A stretch of 5,459 nucleotides of DNA from Bacillus sp. X1(2014) (GTDB taxonomy: Bacteria > Bacillota > Bacilli > Bacillales_B > DSM-18226): positions 1 to 5,459 of the forward strand of contig NZ_VEED01000045.1 of assembly GCF_007678255.1 (NCBI RefSeq), given 5' to 3'. Positions 1-5,114 of this stretch are shown here, in pieces. Each line of letters opens with the position of its first letter. Within the stretch, counting starts at the first letter, position 1. The translations under genes and the position numbers were made by a program. The notes beneath the pieces are model-generated. The model worked only from the letters and a program-made list of their open reading frames with translations. It searched no databases and was not told the origin of the DNA.

Positions 1-48
1 AGCTCCCATTTTTCCACAGAAAAAGTATAGCGTCCCCAATTGTTTCAT
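1..48 (-). CDS. N-terminus of a P-loop ATP-binding protein (cut by window edge)
   Basis: Sixteen codons are visible from an ATG at 46-48, read leftwards: MKQLGTLYFFCGKMGA. A hydrophobic beta-strand (TLYFF) followed by CGKMGA is how a Walker A motif (GxxxxGK[ST]) begins. The next residues, outside the window, would be expected to be GKS or GKT. Small AAA/zeta-toxin-like kinases and other P-loop nucleotide-binding proteins start this way. Which of them this is cannot be decided from 16 residues. A G-rich stretch (GGGGGGTT on the minus strand, about 58-63) lies about 9 bases upstream and can serve as the ribosome binding site. The gene runs away from the coiled-coil gene to its right and lies beyond that gene's terminator. 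It therefore probably has its own promoter near 141-170. Confidence 0.6.
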   Translation of the reverse strand, partial: MKQLGTLYFFCGKMGA

Positions 49-72
49 ATTTTTTAACCCCCCGCGCTTATT

Positions 73-105
73 TTAGTCTAAACTTTTTACTTCGTTAGTT
101 CCCAT
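73..105 (-). CDS. Possible 10-residue leader peptide upstream of the P-loop gene
   Basis: A minus-strand ATG at 103-105 opens the reading MGTNEVKSLD followed by TAA at 73-75. A strong GAGGAG Shine-Dalgarno (113-118) lies 7 bases upstream. An in-frame ATG two codons earlier (109-111) is only one base from that site and is unlikely to be used. The stop is 24 bases before the ATG of the P-loop gene, so the two would share a transcript. The reading could be a regulatory leader peptide, a remnant of an older N-terminus, or a chance ORF. The good ribosome binding site is the only real support; the peptide matches nothing I recognise. Confidence 0.3.
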   Translation of the reverse strand: MGTNEVKSLD

Positions 106-140
106 AGACATTCTCCTCTTATTAATTTTTATACGTTAAG

Positions 141-170
141 ATTTTATTCCCGATTTACTTATTCTACCAA
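141..170 (-). promoter_or_regulatory. Weak sigma-A-like promoter for the leader/P-loop gene
   Basis: Read on the minus strand, TTGGTA (165-170) and TAAAAT (141-146) are separated by 18 bases, a fair match to -35 and -10 boxes. Transcription would begin near 134, giving a leader of about 30 bases before the small ORF at 105. Such matches are common in AT-rich DNA, so this is only a candidate. Confidence 0.25.
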
Positions 171-200
171 TTTCATTCATATTCCTTCTTTAACAAACCT

Positions 201-272
201 GCTCCGTTAGTCGAATAAGAAAAAAGCCACCGATATGGCAGCTCTGATCTTTAATTCTTGCACCCGTTTGCC
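201..272 (-). repeat. Dispersed hairpin repeat, copy A
   Basis: The plus-strand layout is CCGTTAGT, AATAAGAAAAAAG, a hairpin, CTTTAATTCTTGCACCCGTT. The same order recurs at copies B (2813), C (3274) and D (5169), always in this orientation. Copy A is the most diverged at its right end, where the element loses the GTTTAAGTACA block seen in B, C and D. It lies directly after the stop of the coiled-coil gene. The pattern resembles the short dispersed bcr-type repeats known from the B. cereus group, but which of them it is cannot be assigned without a search. Confidence 0.6.
220..243 (-). terminator. Rho-independent terminator of the coiled-coil gene (within copy A)
   Basis: On the minus strand GCCAT (235-239) pairs with GTGGC (226-230) across loop AUCG, including one U-G pair, and a T run (220-225) follows. 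The stem is short and is the weakest of the four copies. It is 40-60 bases downstream of the stop at 286, which is the expected place for a terminator. Confidence 0.5.
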
Positions 273-285
273 TTTCTGATGAAAT

Positions 286-1449
286 TTAGTATAATTGACC
301 TTTTACTCGTGCTTTAAAGGTTGGCGGATCATTATCTTTTTGAAAGAAAGCCGGTGTATACACACCTGAGAACTTATTATAATTACGTAATGGTGTATGA
401 AAATCTTGAACTAGGGAACCCTCAAATCTGCCAGGTTCAGGTACTACTAATATATCCCATTGGTATCCTTCAGCACGATAATATTTATTAATTTCTGCAA
501 TCAGACTAAGCTCACTATCTGATAAATAGACCAGATGTTTTTTCTTGGATTCAAAAAAGGACTCCTGAACCCAACGTGCTAAATACAATTGACCAGTTAA
601 TCTGGAAAGAGCCAAGTAATTTCTTAGAGAGTTTCCATCGAGCGGCTCTATCCCCACTTTTGGTAAATCTTCTCTTATCGATTCCGTTTCAAGTAATCCA
701 TTCAATAATGGACTTAGCGGGGTCATAAATACTTCTTCAAAACGATTGATTGTTGATTTAAGTGCTTTCATTTGTATATACATTTGTACATTTGCTTGTA
801 AAAGTTCAACACTGGATATGGTTAACTCATCTTTTGCCTCTTGTAATTCCTTGTACGAATGATCTAATTGAGCTTTTTCTTCTTTTAATTCTTCATATGA
901 ATCAGCTAATTGAGCTTTTTCTTCTTTTAATTCTTCATACGAATCAGCTAATTGAGCTTTTTCTTCTTTTAATTCTTCATATGAGTCAGCTATTTGAGCT
1001 TTTTCTTCTTTTACATCATCATATGAGTCAGCTAATTGAGCATTTTCTTCTTTTAGTTCTTCATATGAACTTGCTAATTGAGCATTTTTTTCTTTTACAT
1101 CATCATAGGAATCAGCTAATTGGCTTTTTTCTTCTTTTAACTCTTCATATTTTGCTGCTAATTGAGCATTTTCTTTTCTTAGTTGTTCGAATAGTCCATT
1201 TAGTTGGGCATTTTTATTTTGTAGTTCTTTATAAAATAATAGGTTTCTCTCAAATTCTAATTCCTGAAACCTATTAACATGATCAGTTTTTTCTGTTAAT
1301 AAATTAGCTATAGGTGAACTTTCATTACCAATTTTTTGTATTATTCTCTGAATCTCTTGGTGCAATTCCTTTTGAAATTCCTGATTGGACTTCATCATGG
1401 AACCCCAATACTTCATGATTGCTGAGTTCGATTCATTGGTATGATCCAT
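286..1449 (-). CDS. Coiled-coil protein with ten 14-residue repeats (387 aa), function unknown
   Basis: The ATG at 1447-1449 has a near-perfect AAGGAGGT (1456-1463) 6 bases upstream, so this start is firm. Residues 1-72 form a charged helical N-terminal part (YWGSMMKSNQEFQ near 14-26). Residues 73-212 are ten uninterrupted 14-residue units of the type YEELKEEKAQLADS. Tyr (Phe once) and Lys/Asn alternate at heptad position a, and Leu/Val/Ile occupy d, so the stretch should form a long parallel coiled coil, probably a dimer. Residues 213-245 continue the helix. Residues 260-387 look like a separate globular domain (RLTGQLYLARWVQESFF near 283-299, WDILVVPEPGRFEG near 331-344) that I do not recognise. 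There is no signal peptide or membrane segment, so the protein is probably cytoplasmic or spore/structure-associated. It is monocistronic, with its own terminator at 220-243. The large shadow ORF on the opposite strand is an artefact of the repeats. Confidence 0.9.
   Translation of the reverse strand: MDHTNESNSAIMKYWGSMMKSNQEFQKELHQEIQRIIQKIGNESSPIANLLTEKTDHVNRFQELEFERNLLFYKELQNKNAQLNGLFEQLRKENAQLAAKYEELKEEKSQLADSYDDVKEKNAQLASSYEELKEENAQLADSYDDVKEEKAQIADSYEELKEEKAQLADSYEELKEEKAQLADSYEELKEEKAQLDHSYKELQEAKDELTISSVELLQANVQMYIQMKALKSTINRFEEVFMTPLSPLLNGLLETESIREDLPKVGIEPLDGNSLRNYLALSRLTGQLYLARWVQESFFESKKKHLVYLSDSELSLIAEINKYYRAEGYQWDILVVPEPGRFEGSLVQDFHTPLRNYNKFSGVYTPAFFQKDNDPPTFKARVKGQLY
814..1233 (-). 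repeat. Tandem array of ten 42-bp coding repeats
   Basis: The array encodes residues 73-212 of the coiled-coil protein, 10 x 14 codons without a gap. The three units covering 869-994 are almost identical in DNA, differing at one to three positions. The units towards 1233 are progressively more diverged. A second-order pattern is visible in the middle: EELKEE-type units alternate with DDVKE-type units, giving a 28-residue period. The near-identity at the 869-994 end points to recent duplication and likely length variation between strains. Confidence 0.9.
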
Positions 1450-1748
1450 TTGTTTACCTCCTTATCAACAATTTCATTGCCTTCAATTTTTATTTTCTGT
1501 TATTTCATCTGCTTTTATAAAAACATATTCAATCACACATTTTCCTCTACAGCAACGAGTCCATAATAAAAAACTTTGTTAATTTCAACTTCGGAAAATA
1601 GACTCCTAATGAGTGAAATGCTTCCTTTTTTTTCGGATATTTCAGGGCATTATTAATTGGATACGAAAATGATTCGTCTTTTGAGTATTCATATTCAAAG
1701 GAATGGGAGGTTTAGTAAATTAAAATCCGAATAGTCCTTGAGGACAAC
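1450..1748. other. Intergenic region without recognised gene
   Basis: Beyond the ribosome binding site of the coiled-coil gene (1456-1463) I see no ORF with a ribosome binding site, no strong hairpin and no convincing promoter. Both divergent promoters should lie here. A GGGAGG at 1705-1710 precedes the decayed gene at 1749. It is followed 8 bases later by ATT (1719), not by a usual start codon. Confidence 0.5.
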
Positions 1749-2465
1749 ATGGGTTATCCGGTACTCAGCACATCGCATGTGTCTCACAACACTCATTTAC
1801 ACATGATTCTGTGTGTGGAAAATAATATTGATGATTAATATGAGGTTTGTAAACTGTTGTCATATGAGGAGGATGGACATGTGTGACTACTTTATTAAAT
1901 ATATTTGTTTCTACCATATTGTTGTGGTGGGTCATACTGTACAGGAAACGGTAGTGGCGGACATAGTTGTGGTGGGTAGTATTGGGCTTGAAATGGTCGT
2001 ACAGGCGGTATCATATTCGGCATCTGTTTGATGGTGGAAAGTTTCTTTTTATCGTTAAATGACCTCAATGTGAATATGTCTTGTTACATCAACAGTCTAT
2101 GTGGATTCTTGTATAAGCGGACTAGTTATGTACCTATTTTTCCAAGAAATAGTGGTGATTATTTGTCTTTACCGAATATACCAAATATCACACCGTTGAT
2201 TTCAGTTTCTGTTGAGCACACTATTCCTTTACTTCTCAGGTCCATTGCTCTTAAGGAGTTGGGCTCTTGCTCATATTATGAACGCTGAGGCAGCGAAGAT
2301 GCAGTTCGTTCTTGGAAAACTAGATGACTCAGCTGTTACGCTTTCACCTGCAGAGGTCTCATCAGGACATCTACTAGATGTCAATGCAAGTGTTCAAAGT
2401 ACCCTTCGTGACGTCATCAAGAAAAAATGCTCTTAGAATTCAAATTTAAAAATGTTATTGATTAA
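1749..2465 (+). pseudogene. Decayed spore-surface-type protein gene
   Basis: The well-preserved part is the C-terminal domain. From about 2180 it reads LPNIPNITPLISVSVEHTIP, then LLLRSIALKELALAHIMNAE, then AAKMQFVLGKLDD and DVNASVQSTLRDVIKK, ending MLLEFKFKNVID and TAA at 2463-2465. The ELALAHIxNAE...VLG pattern is one I know from exosporium and spore-coat proteins of the B. cereus group and related spore formers. Two indels disrupt it: one extra G in the GGG at 2261-2263 and one missing A in the A run at 2422-2427. The second restores the original frame. Upstream the same frame starts MGYPVLSTSHVSHNTH at 1749 (GAGG 5 bases before). It then meets stops at 1836, 1884, 1896, 1977 and 1989 while still showing a Gly/Cys-rich stretch (YCCGGSYCTGNGSGGHSCGG, 1917-1976). 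So the gene is dead, not merely mis-sequenced. The exact original start and the order of frames between 1800 and 1990 are uncertain. Confidence 0.65.
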
Positions 2466-2822
2466 TAGAAACATTACCAGTTCCGCCAAGTTGTCCAGAA
2501 TTTTTTAAAACTTTCTAATGGAGCAACGATTAGATTTACTAGCTTAACAAATGTCGGTCTGAATTGGAATTATGTAATTGTTTCACCATCTCCACAATCT
2601 TTTGTGCAATTAATTCCATTATTTCATTGTGCACTCACTAGCTTTGTTTCTTGCACTTCGAATCCGCCGCCCATTTTTTGTTCCCCTGGCAATTTTGCTG
2701 GTATTTGTGGCTTTTTACCAAAATCACTGGGTATCCTCACCTCTATAATTAACCCTGTTCAAACTACATTCACTTTCTCTTTTACTTTAAATCAACAATT
2801 TCCAATAGAAAAGGCCCGTTAG
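2455..2822. pseudogene. Degenerate coding stretch, strand unresolved
   Basis: Two readings compete. On the minus strand, one frame reads FKVKEKVNVV, TGLIIEVRIPSDFGKK, PAKLPGEQKMGGGFEVQETK, NNGINCTKDCGDGETIT and FKLV-like text, interrupted only by three TGA and one TAA. Each stop is one substitution from Cys/Trp or Gln. After the A run at 2507-2510 another frame gives SGQLGGTGNVSINQ and TAA at 2455-2457. The minus strand is clearly purine-rich between 2581 and 2820, as Bacillus coding strands usually are. On the plus strand, a frame open from 2469 to TAG at 2822 has no convincing start or ribosome binding site. A neighbouring frame reads LPVPPSCPEFFKT, which also resembles spore proteins. I lean to a decayed minus-strand gene. 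The plus ORF, rich in Phe, Pro, Ser and Thr, may only be its pyrimidine-rich shadow. No family is recognised. Confidence 0.3.
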
Positions 2823-2912
2823 TACAACAAGAAAAAAGACCGCCGCAGCGATCTGGTATCTTTAACTCTCACACCCGTTAGTTTAAGTACATTGGTTCAC
2901 AAACATATATAA
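2813..2912 (-). repeat. Dispersed hairpin repeat, copy B
   Basis: The element reads CCCGTTAGTACAACAAGAAAAAAG, a hairpin, CTTTAACTCTCACACCCGTTAG and TTTAAGTACATTGGTTCACA. It matches copies C and D along its whole length, including the right-hand block after CCCGTTAG. The motif CCGTTAGT occurs at both ends as a direct repeat. It overlaps the last codon and stop of the plus-strand shadow ORF ending at 2822. Confidence 0.65.
2832..2853 (-). terminator. Rho-independent terminator within copy B
   Basis: On the minus strand GATCGC (2848-2853) pairs with GCGGTC (2838-2843), with one A-C mismatch, around the loop UGCG closed by C-G. Six T follow (2832-2837). It lies about 170 bases past the stop of the small acidic ORF at 3023 and would end that transcript. 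Confidence 0.55.
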
Positions 2913-3022
2913 ACCAATGAACTAATTTTAGCAATACACATTCCACCTAAATTCATTTTAATCTCAAATGACATAAATGTGTATTATTTCCAGTCAAATT
3001 TAAAGGCATTAGCCATTGATAT

Positions 3023-3136
3023 TTAACTTTCACCTCCTTCAAATTGAACATCCCAATCATCTGTATTATCGTCAGTTTCACAATCGTCAACTTCTGTATA
3101 AAGGATGGAATCGACTGCAATTCTTTTTATTTTCAT
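3023..3136 (-). CDS. Small acidic protein (37 aa), unknown function
   Basis: The ATG at 3134-3136 opens MKIKRIAVDSILYTEVDD, followed by an acidic tail CETDDNTDDWDVQFEGGES and TAA at 3023-3025. Ten of the last 22 residues are Asp or Glu, and there is one Cys. The ATG has only a close GGAG (3 bases away). An in-frame TTG nine bases upstream (3143-3145) is 8 bases after AAAGGGGTG, a good ribosome binding site, and may be the true start, adding three residues. Weak promoter-like boxes TTGAAC (3258-3263) and TATTAA (3235-3240), 17 bases apart, lie upstream on the same strand. Copy B supplies a terminator. The same frame continues after the stop into MANAFKFDWK and a second TAA (2984-2986). A strong AAGGAGGTG (3031-3039) lies 14 bases before that second ATG. 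No family is recognised. Confidence 0.45.
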   Translation of the reverse strand: MKIKRIAVDSILYTEVDDCETDDNTDDWDVQFEGGES

Positions 3137-3273
3137 TCGCTCCAATTACCTAACACCCCTTTAAACTTAGTCATTTTACAAGTGATTCATTCGTAAGTGG
3201 AATGTGTTTACGAAATTTCTTTTTATTTCTTTATTTAATATATTCTCATTCAAACAAGTTCAATTGTTCATTC
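3137..3273. other. AT-rich intergenic stretch
   Basis: Apart from the possible TTG start, ribosome binding site and weak promoter boxes of the small acidic ORF on the minus strand, I see no gene or strong structure here. Confidence 0.4.
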
Positions 3274-3375
3274 TACCGCTTTTAAATAACAAAAAAAGAC
3301 TCCCGTAGCAATCCTATTACGTAATTAAAGCACCCATTACTTTAAGTACATCTTTATACAAACTTTTATAAATCT
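3274..3375 (-). repeat. Dispersed hairpin repeat, copy C
   Basis: The element reads ACCGCTTTTAAATAACAAAAAAAG, a hairpin, AATTAAAGCACCCATTACTT and TAAGTACATC. It is aligned with copies B and D but shows more substitutions in its left block (CCGCTTTTAAAT where D has CCATTAGTTCAAC). No minus-strand gene ends beside it. It may be a relic of a lost gene or simply an independent insertion. Confidence 0.55.
3291..3313 (-). terminator. Terminator-like hairpin within copy C
   Basis: On the minus strand GATTGC (3308-3313) pairs with GGAGTC (3298-3303), with one wobble and one G-G mismatch, around loop UACG closed by C-G. Seven T follow (3291-3297). It has the same architecture as copies B and D but a weaker stem, and no obvious transcript needs it. 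Confidence 0.4.
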
Positions 3376-3468
3376 ATGCATCTGCTAATTAATGAAAGAG
3401 AAGAAAAGCATACCAGGTTATATATTGGATAGAATAAGCGGGAAAAAACGCGATGATGAGGTGTAGCT

Positions 3469-3566
3469 ATGGAACATAAAGTTCTGCCATCACACGAGAT
3501 GGAACTGTAATTCCATTCTTAAGATACCATCCAACTAACCCTACGGAAGCTGAACTGAAAAATTGA
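3469..3566 (+). pseudogene. Small gene (about 32 codons) broken by one missing base
   Basis: An ATG at 3469 follows GAGGTG (3458-3463) by 5 bases and reads MEHKVLP. It then runs into an unrelated tail and stops at 3508-3510. In the next frame, starting at 3489, a smooth peptide continues: ITRDGTVIPFLRYHPTNPTE, then AELKN and TGA at 3564-3566. Adding one base after the CC at 3487-3488 joins the two parts into a single protein of about 32 residues. The joined peptide looks protein-like, with no low-complexity text, but I do not recognise a family. A sequencing error is possible, in which case the gene would be intact. It ends about 20 bases before the operator of the PadR operon. Confidence 0.4.
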
Positions 3567-3587
3567 AAAAAATTTTAAAAAAGAACA

Positions 3588-3638
3588 TACTGTCAGTGAC
3601 ATATTACTGTCGACAACAGTATAATGTTATTAACAGTA
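3588..3638 (+). promoter_or_regulatory. Symmetric four-half-site operator, probable PadR binding region
   Basis: The half-sites TACTGT (3588-3593), TACTGT (3605-3610), ACAGTA (3616-3621) and ACAGTA (3633-3638) form the layout TACTGT-N11-TACTGT-N5-ACAGTA-N11-ACAGTA, symmetric about base 3613. The inner pair is a perfect 6+5+6 inverted repeat. The spacing of 17 between outer and inner sites on each side fits side-by-side binding of regulator dimers. PadR proteins commonly bind inverted repeats that overlap their own promoter, and this one covers the -10 box and start region. Binding by the adjacent regulator is inferred. Confidence 0.65.
3596..3625 (+). promoter_or_regulatory. Sigma-A promoter of the padR-permease operon
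   Basis: GTGACA (3596-3601, five of six consensus bases) and a perfect TATAAT (3620-3625) are separated by 18 bases. Transcription would start near 3632, leaving a leader of about 55 bases before the ATG at 3687. The promoter is embedded in the four-half-site operator, so bound regulator should block RNA polymerase. Confidence 0.65.
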
Positions 3639-3686
3639 AGGTATCTCCAAAAAAATTTTACATTAAATTAGGAGGTTATTTATTTC

Positions 3687-4028
3687 ATGAAACATACAGG
3701 GAGACATACAGGTGCATTTCTTCTACTGTTTTTAACAGAGGGAGATAGCTATGGAGGGAAACTCCTGCAGAAATGTGAAGAAGAGCTTCCCATCAACCCA
3801 ATTGATAGTGCCATCCTTTATCGCACATTAAAAACATTAGAGAAAGAAGGTGCTGTTGAGTCTTATTTGGACACATCAAATCAAGATAAGCTGATAAAAA
3901 TGTACAAAATTACTACAGTTGGAAAAAGAAAATTAGAAGATTTTCAAATAGATATAGAAGAAAAAATGAAGAACTTATCAATTTTCTTAAATAAATACAA
4001 AGAATGGAAGGAGTCTAATCATGATTAA
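3687..4028 (+). CDS. PadR-family transcriptional regulator (113 aa)
   Basis: This is a small winged-helix DNA-binding repressor of the PadR type. Residues 9-17 (GAFLLLFLT) and SYGGKLLQ (21-28) correspond to the first helix with its usual GY motif. DSAILYRTLKTLEKEG (40-55) is the recognition helix, YRxLxxLxxxG being the family hallmark. YKITTVGKRKLEDF (73-86) is the wing and the YxLTxxGxxxL segment. Residues 87-108 form a C-terminal dimerisation helix, as in short (subfamily 2-like) members of about 110 residues. AGGAGGT (3670-3676) lies 10 bases before the ATG. The promoter and operator are directly upstream. The gene overlaps the first permease gene by 8 bases, so it is probably the local repressor of that pair. 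The effector is unknown; PadR proteins often respond to small toxic compounds. Confidence 0.9.
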   Translation: MKHTGRHTGAFLLLFLTEGDSYGGKLLQKCEEELPINPIDSAILYRTLKTLEKEGAVESYLDTSNQDKLIKMYKITTVGKRKLEDFQIDIEEKMKNLSIFLNKYKEWKESNHD

Positions 4029-4503
4029 TGGTGCTATCCTTTACGCTGTGGCTATCATTCTTCTCAGTATTTCTTTTATAAAAGATCGAAATAAAACAAG
4101 AGATGCTCTATTAAAGTCATGGAAAAGCTTTCGTAATATTATACCTGACATGTTATTAATTATGCTTTTCGTTGGGGTATCACTATCTATATTAACTCCA
4201 TCCTTAATTTCTTCAATCATTGGAGAAAAATCTGGATTGACAGGTATTGTTTATTCAACATTAATTGGTTCTATTGCACTAGTTCCAAGCTTTGTTGTAT
4301 TTCCTCTTGGACACACATTAGTCCAAAGTGGTGCAGGACTCCCTCAAGTAGCTGTATTGATGTCTACATTAATGTCCGTAGGAATCACAACTTTACCTAT
4401 GGAACAAAAGATATTTGGGCGAAGTTTTGCCTATTCTCGCAACGTATCTGCAGTGGTAATGTCTCTACTATTTTCATATATTATTTGGATGGTGATTGGA
4501 TGA
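4021..4503 (+). CDS. Half-size permease, ArsP/DUF318-like, first subunit (160 aa)
   Basis: This is an integral membrane protein with about five hydrophobic segments (roughly 4-20, 40-60, 72-95, 105-126 and 141-159). The segment PDMLLIMLFVGVSLSIL (42-58), IIGEKSG (66-72) and a following VPSFVVFPLGHTLVQSGAG stretch (88-106) recall the repeat unit of the ArsP/DUF318 permease family. Full-length members of that family carry two such units in one chain of about 300 residues or more, so this protein is about half of one. The partner half is encoded next door. AAGGAG (4008-4013) lies 7 bases before the ATG. The ATG lies inside the end of the PadR gene (overlap ATGATTAA), so translation is probably coupled. 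There is no cysteine, so a direct role in binding trivalent arsenicals is doubtful. The transported substrate is unknown. Confidence 0.75.
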   Translation: MINGAILYAVAIILLSISFIKDRNKTRDALLKSWKSFRNIIPDMLLIMLFVGVSLSILTPSLISSIIGEKSGLTGIVYSTLIGSIALVPSFVVFPLGHTLVQSGAGLPQVAVLMSTLMSVGITTLPMEQKIFGRSFAYSRNVSAVVMSLLFSYIIWMVIG

Positions 4504-5027
4504 ATGAATTAAAAAGGTATCGTATCTTTTTCATTTTATTATTTGGGCTCATTATCCTTACCTTTATAAACCAATCGGTGGGATGGAACGCATTTCAATT
4601 AACAGGAAAAAGCATTTTAGATATGCTGTTTCTACTCCCTCCTGTCTTAATATTCGTAGGTTTGCTTGACAAATGGGTGGAGAAAGAAACACTTATAAGA
4701 TATATGGGAGAAAAATCCGGCATCTATGGCATTTTGTTTTCCCTATTATTAGGAGTAATTGCAGCTGGTCCCCTCTACGTAGCTTTTCCAATTGCGGCAC
4801 TATTATTAAAAAAAGGAGCAAGCATACGCTATATTGTATTTTTTTTAGGAGTTTGGACAACTGCAAAATTACCGGTTATTGTATATGAATTTGCTTCATT
4901 TGGAGTTAAATTTACACTCATTCACATTTGTTTTGGTTTGTTATTTTTCTATTTAATGGGTGTTATTTTTGAGAAATTTTATAATCATCGACAATTGTTA
5001 AAGTACGATATAACTAAAGACGTTTAG
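4500..5027 (+). CDS. Half-size permease, ArsP/DUF318-like, second subunit (175 aa)
   Basis: The ATG at 4500-4502 overlaps the stop of the first subunit (ATGA), giving tight translational coupling. An upstream in-frame TTG at 4485 would add five residues (MDGDW) but lies further inside the previous gene and is less likely. There are about five membrane segments (roughly 8-25, 38-56, 73-100, 108-130 and 136-160). LDMLFLLPPVLIFVGLL (40-56), YMGEKSG (68-74) and GPLYVAFPIAALLLKKGAS (90-108) align with the same elements of the first subunit in the same order. The two genes are therefore an ancient duplication. Only one Cys is visible, near residue 143 (HICFG). Together the two proteins likely form one transporter in the cytoplasmic membrane, controlled by the upstream PadR regulator. 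Arsenic, an organic toxin or a metal are all possible substrates; none is shown by the sequence. Confidence 0.75.
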   Translation: MNELKRYRIFFILLFGLIILTFINQSVGWNAFQLTGKSILDMLFLLPPVLIFVGLLDKWVEKETLIRYMGEKSGIYGILFSLLLGVIAAGPLYVAFPIAALLLKKGASIRYIVFFLGVWTTAKLPVIVYEFASFGVKFTLIHICFGLLFFYLMGVIFEKFYNHRQLLKYDITKDV

Positions 5028-5114
5028 ATTTAGATCTATAAATCTTTAACCACTCAATCCTAGATATTTTGTAGCTGAACCTTCAACGGACTATACTGCG
5101 TGCAGCAAAAGATT

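Noticed and set aside
762..1277. 171-codon plus-strand ORF rich in Leu, His and Ile
   Set aside because: It is the antisense shadow of the 42-bp repeats of the coiled-coil gene. It has no ribosome binding site, and its repeats mirror the real gene.
1640..1720. Sporulation sigma factor promoter upstream of the decayed spore gene
   Set aside because: Only loose matches such as CATATTCAA near 1690 were found. No pair of boxes was convincing enough to annotate.
1813..2031. Plus-strand 72-codon ORF starting with GTG
   Set aside because: It has no ribosome binding site before the GTG and low-complexity Val-rich text. It overlaps the better-supported Gly/Cys-rich frame of the decayed gene, though part of it may be a true fragment of that gene.
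2604..2822. Plus-strand 72-codon ORF as a gene of its own
   Set aside because: It has no ribosome binding site and lies on the pyrimidine-rich strand, where stops are rare by composition. It also ends inside repeat copy B. It is kept only as one of two readings of a degenerate region.
201..3375. The repeat copies as a CRISPR array or a composite transposon
   Set aside because: The copies are hundreds to thousands of bases apart and in one orientation, with irregular spacing. There are no cas genes, no transposase and no regular spacers.
3563..3748. 61-codon plus-strand ORF across the promoter and start of the PadR gene
   Set aside because: It runs through the operator, promoter and ribosome binding site of the PadR operon in another frame and has no ribosome binding site of its own.
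4673..4888. 71-codon ORF within the second permease gene
   Set aside because: It is an out-of-frame shadow of an intact membrane protein gene and lacks start signals.
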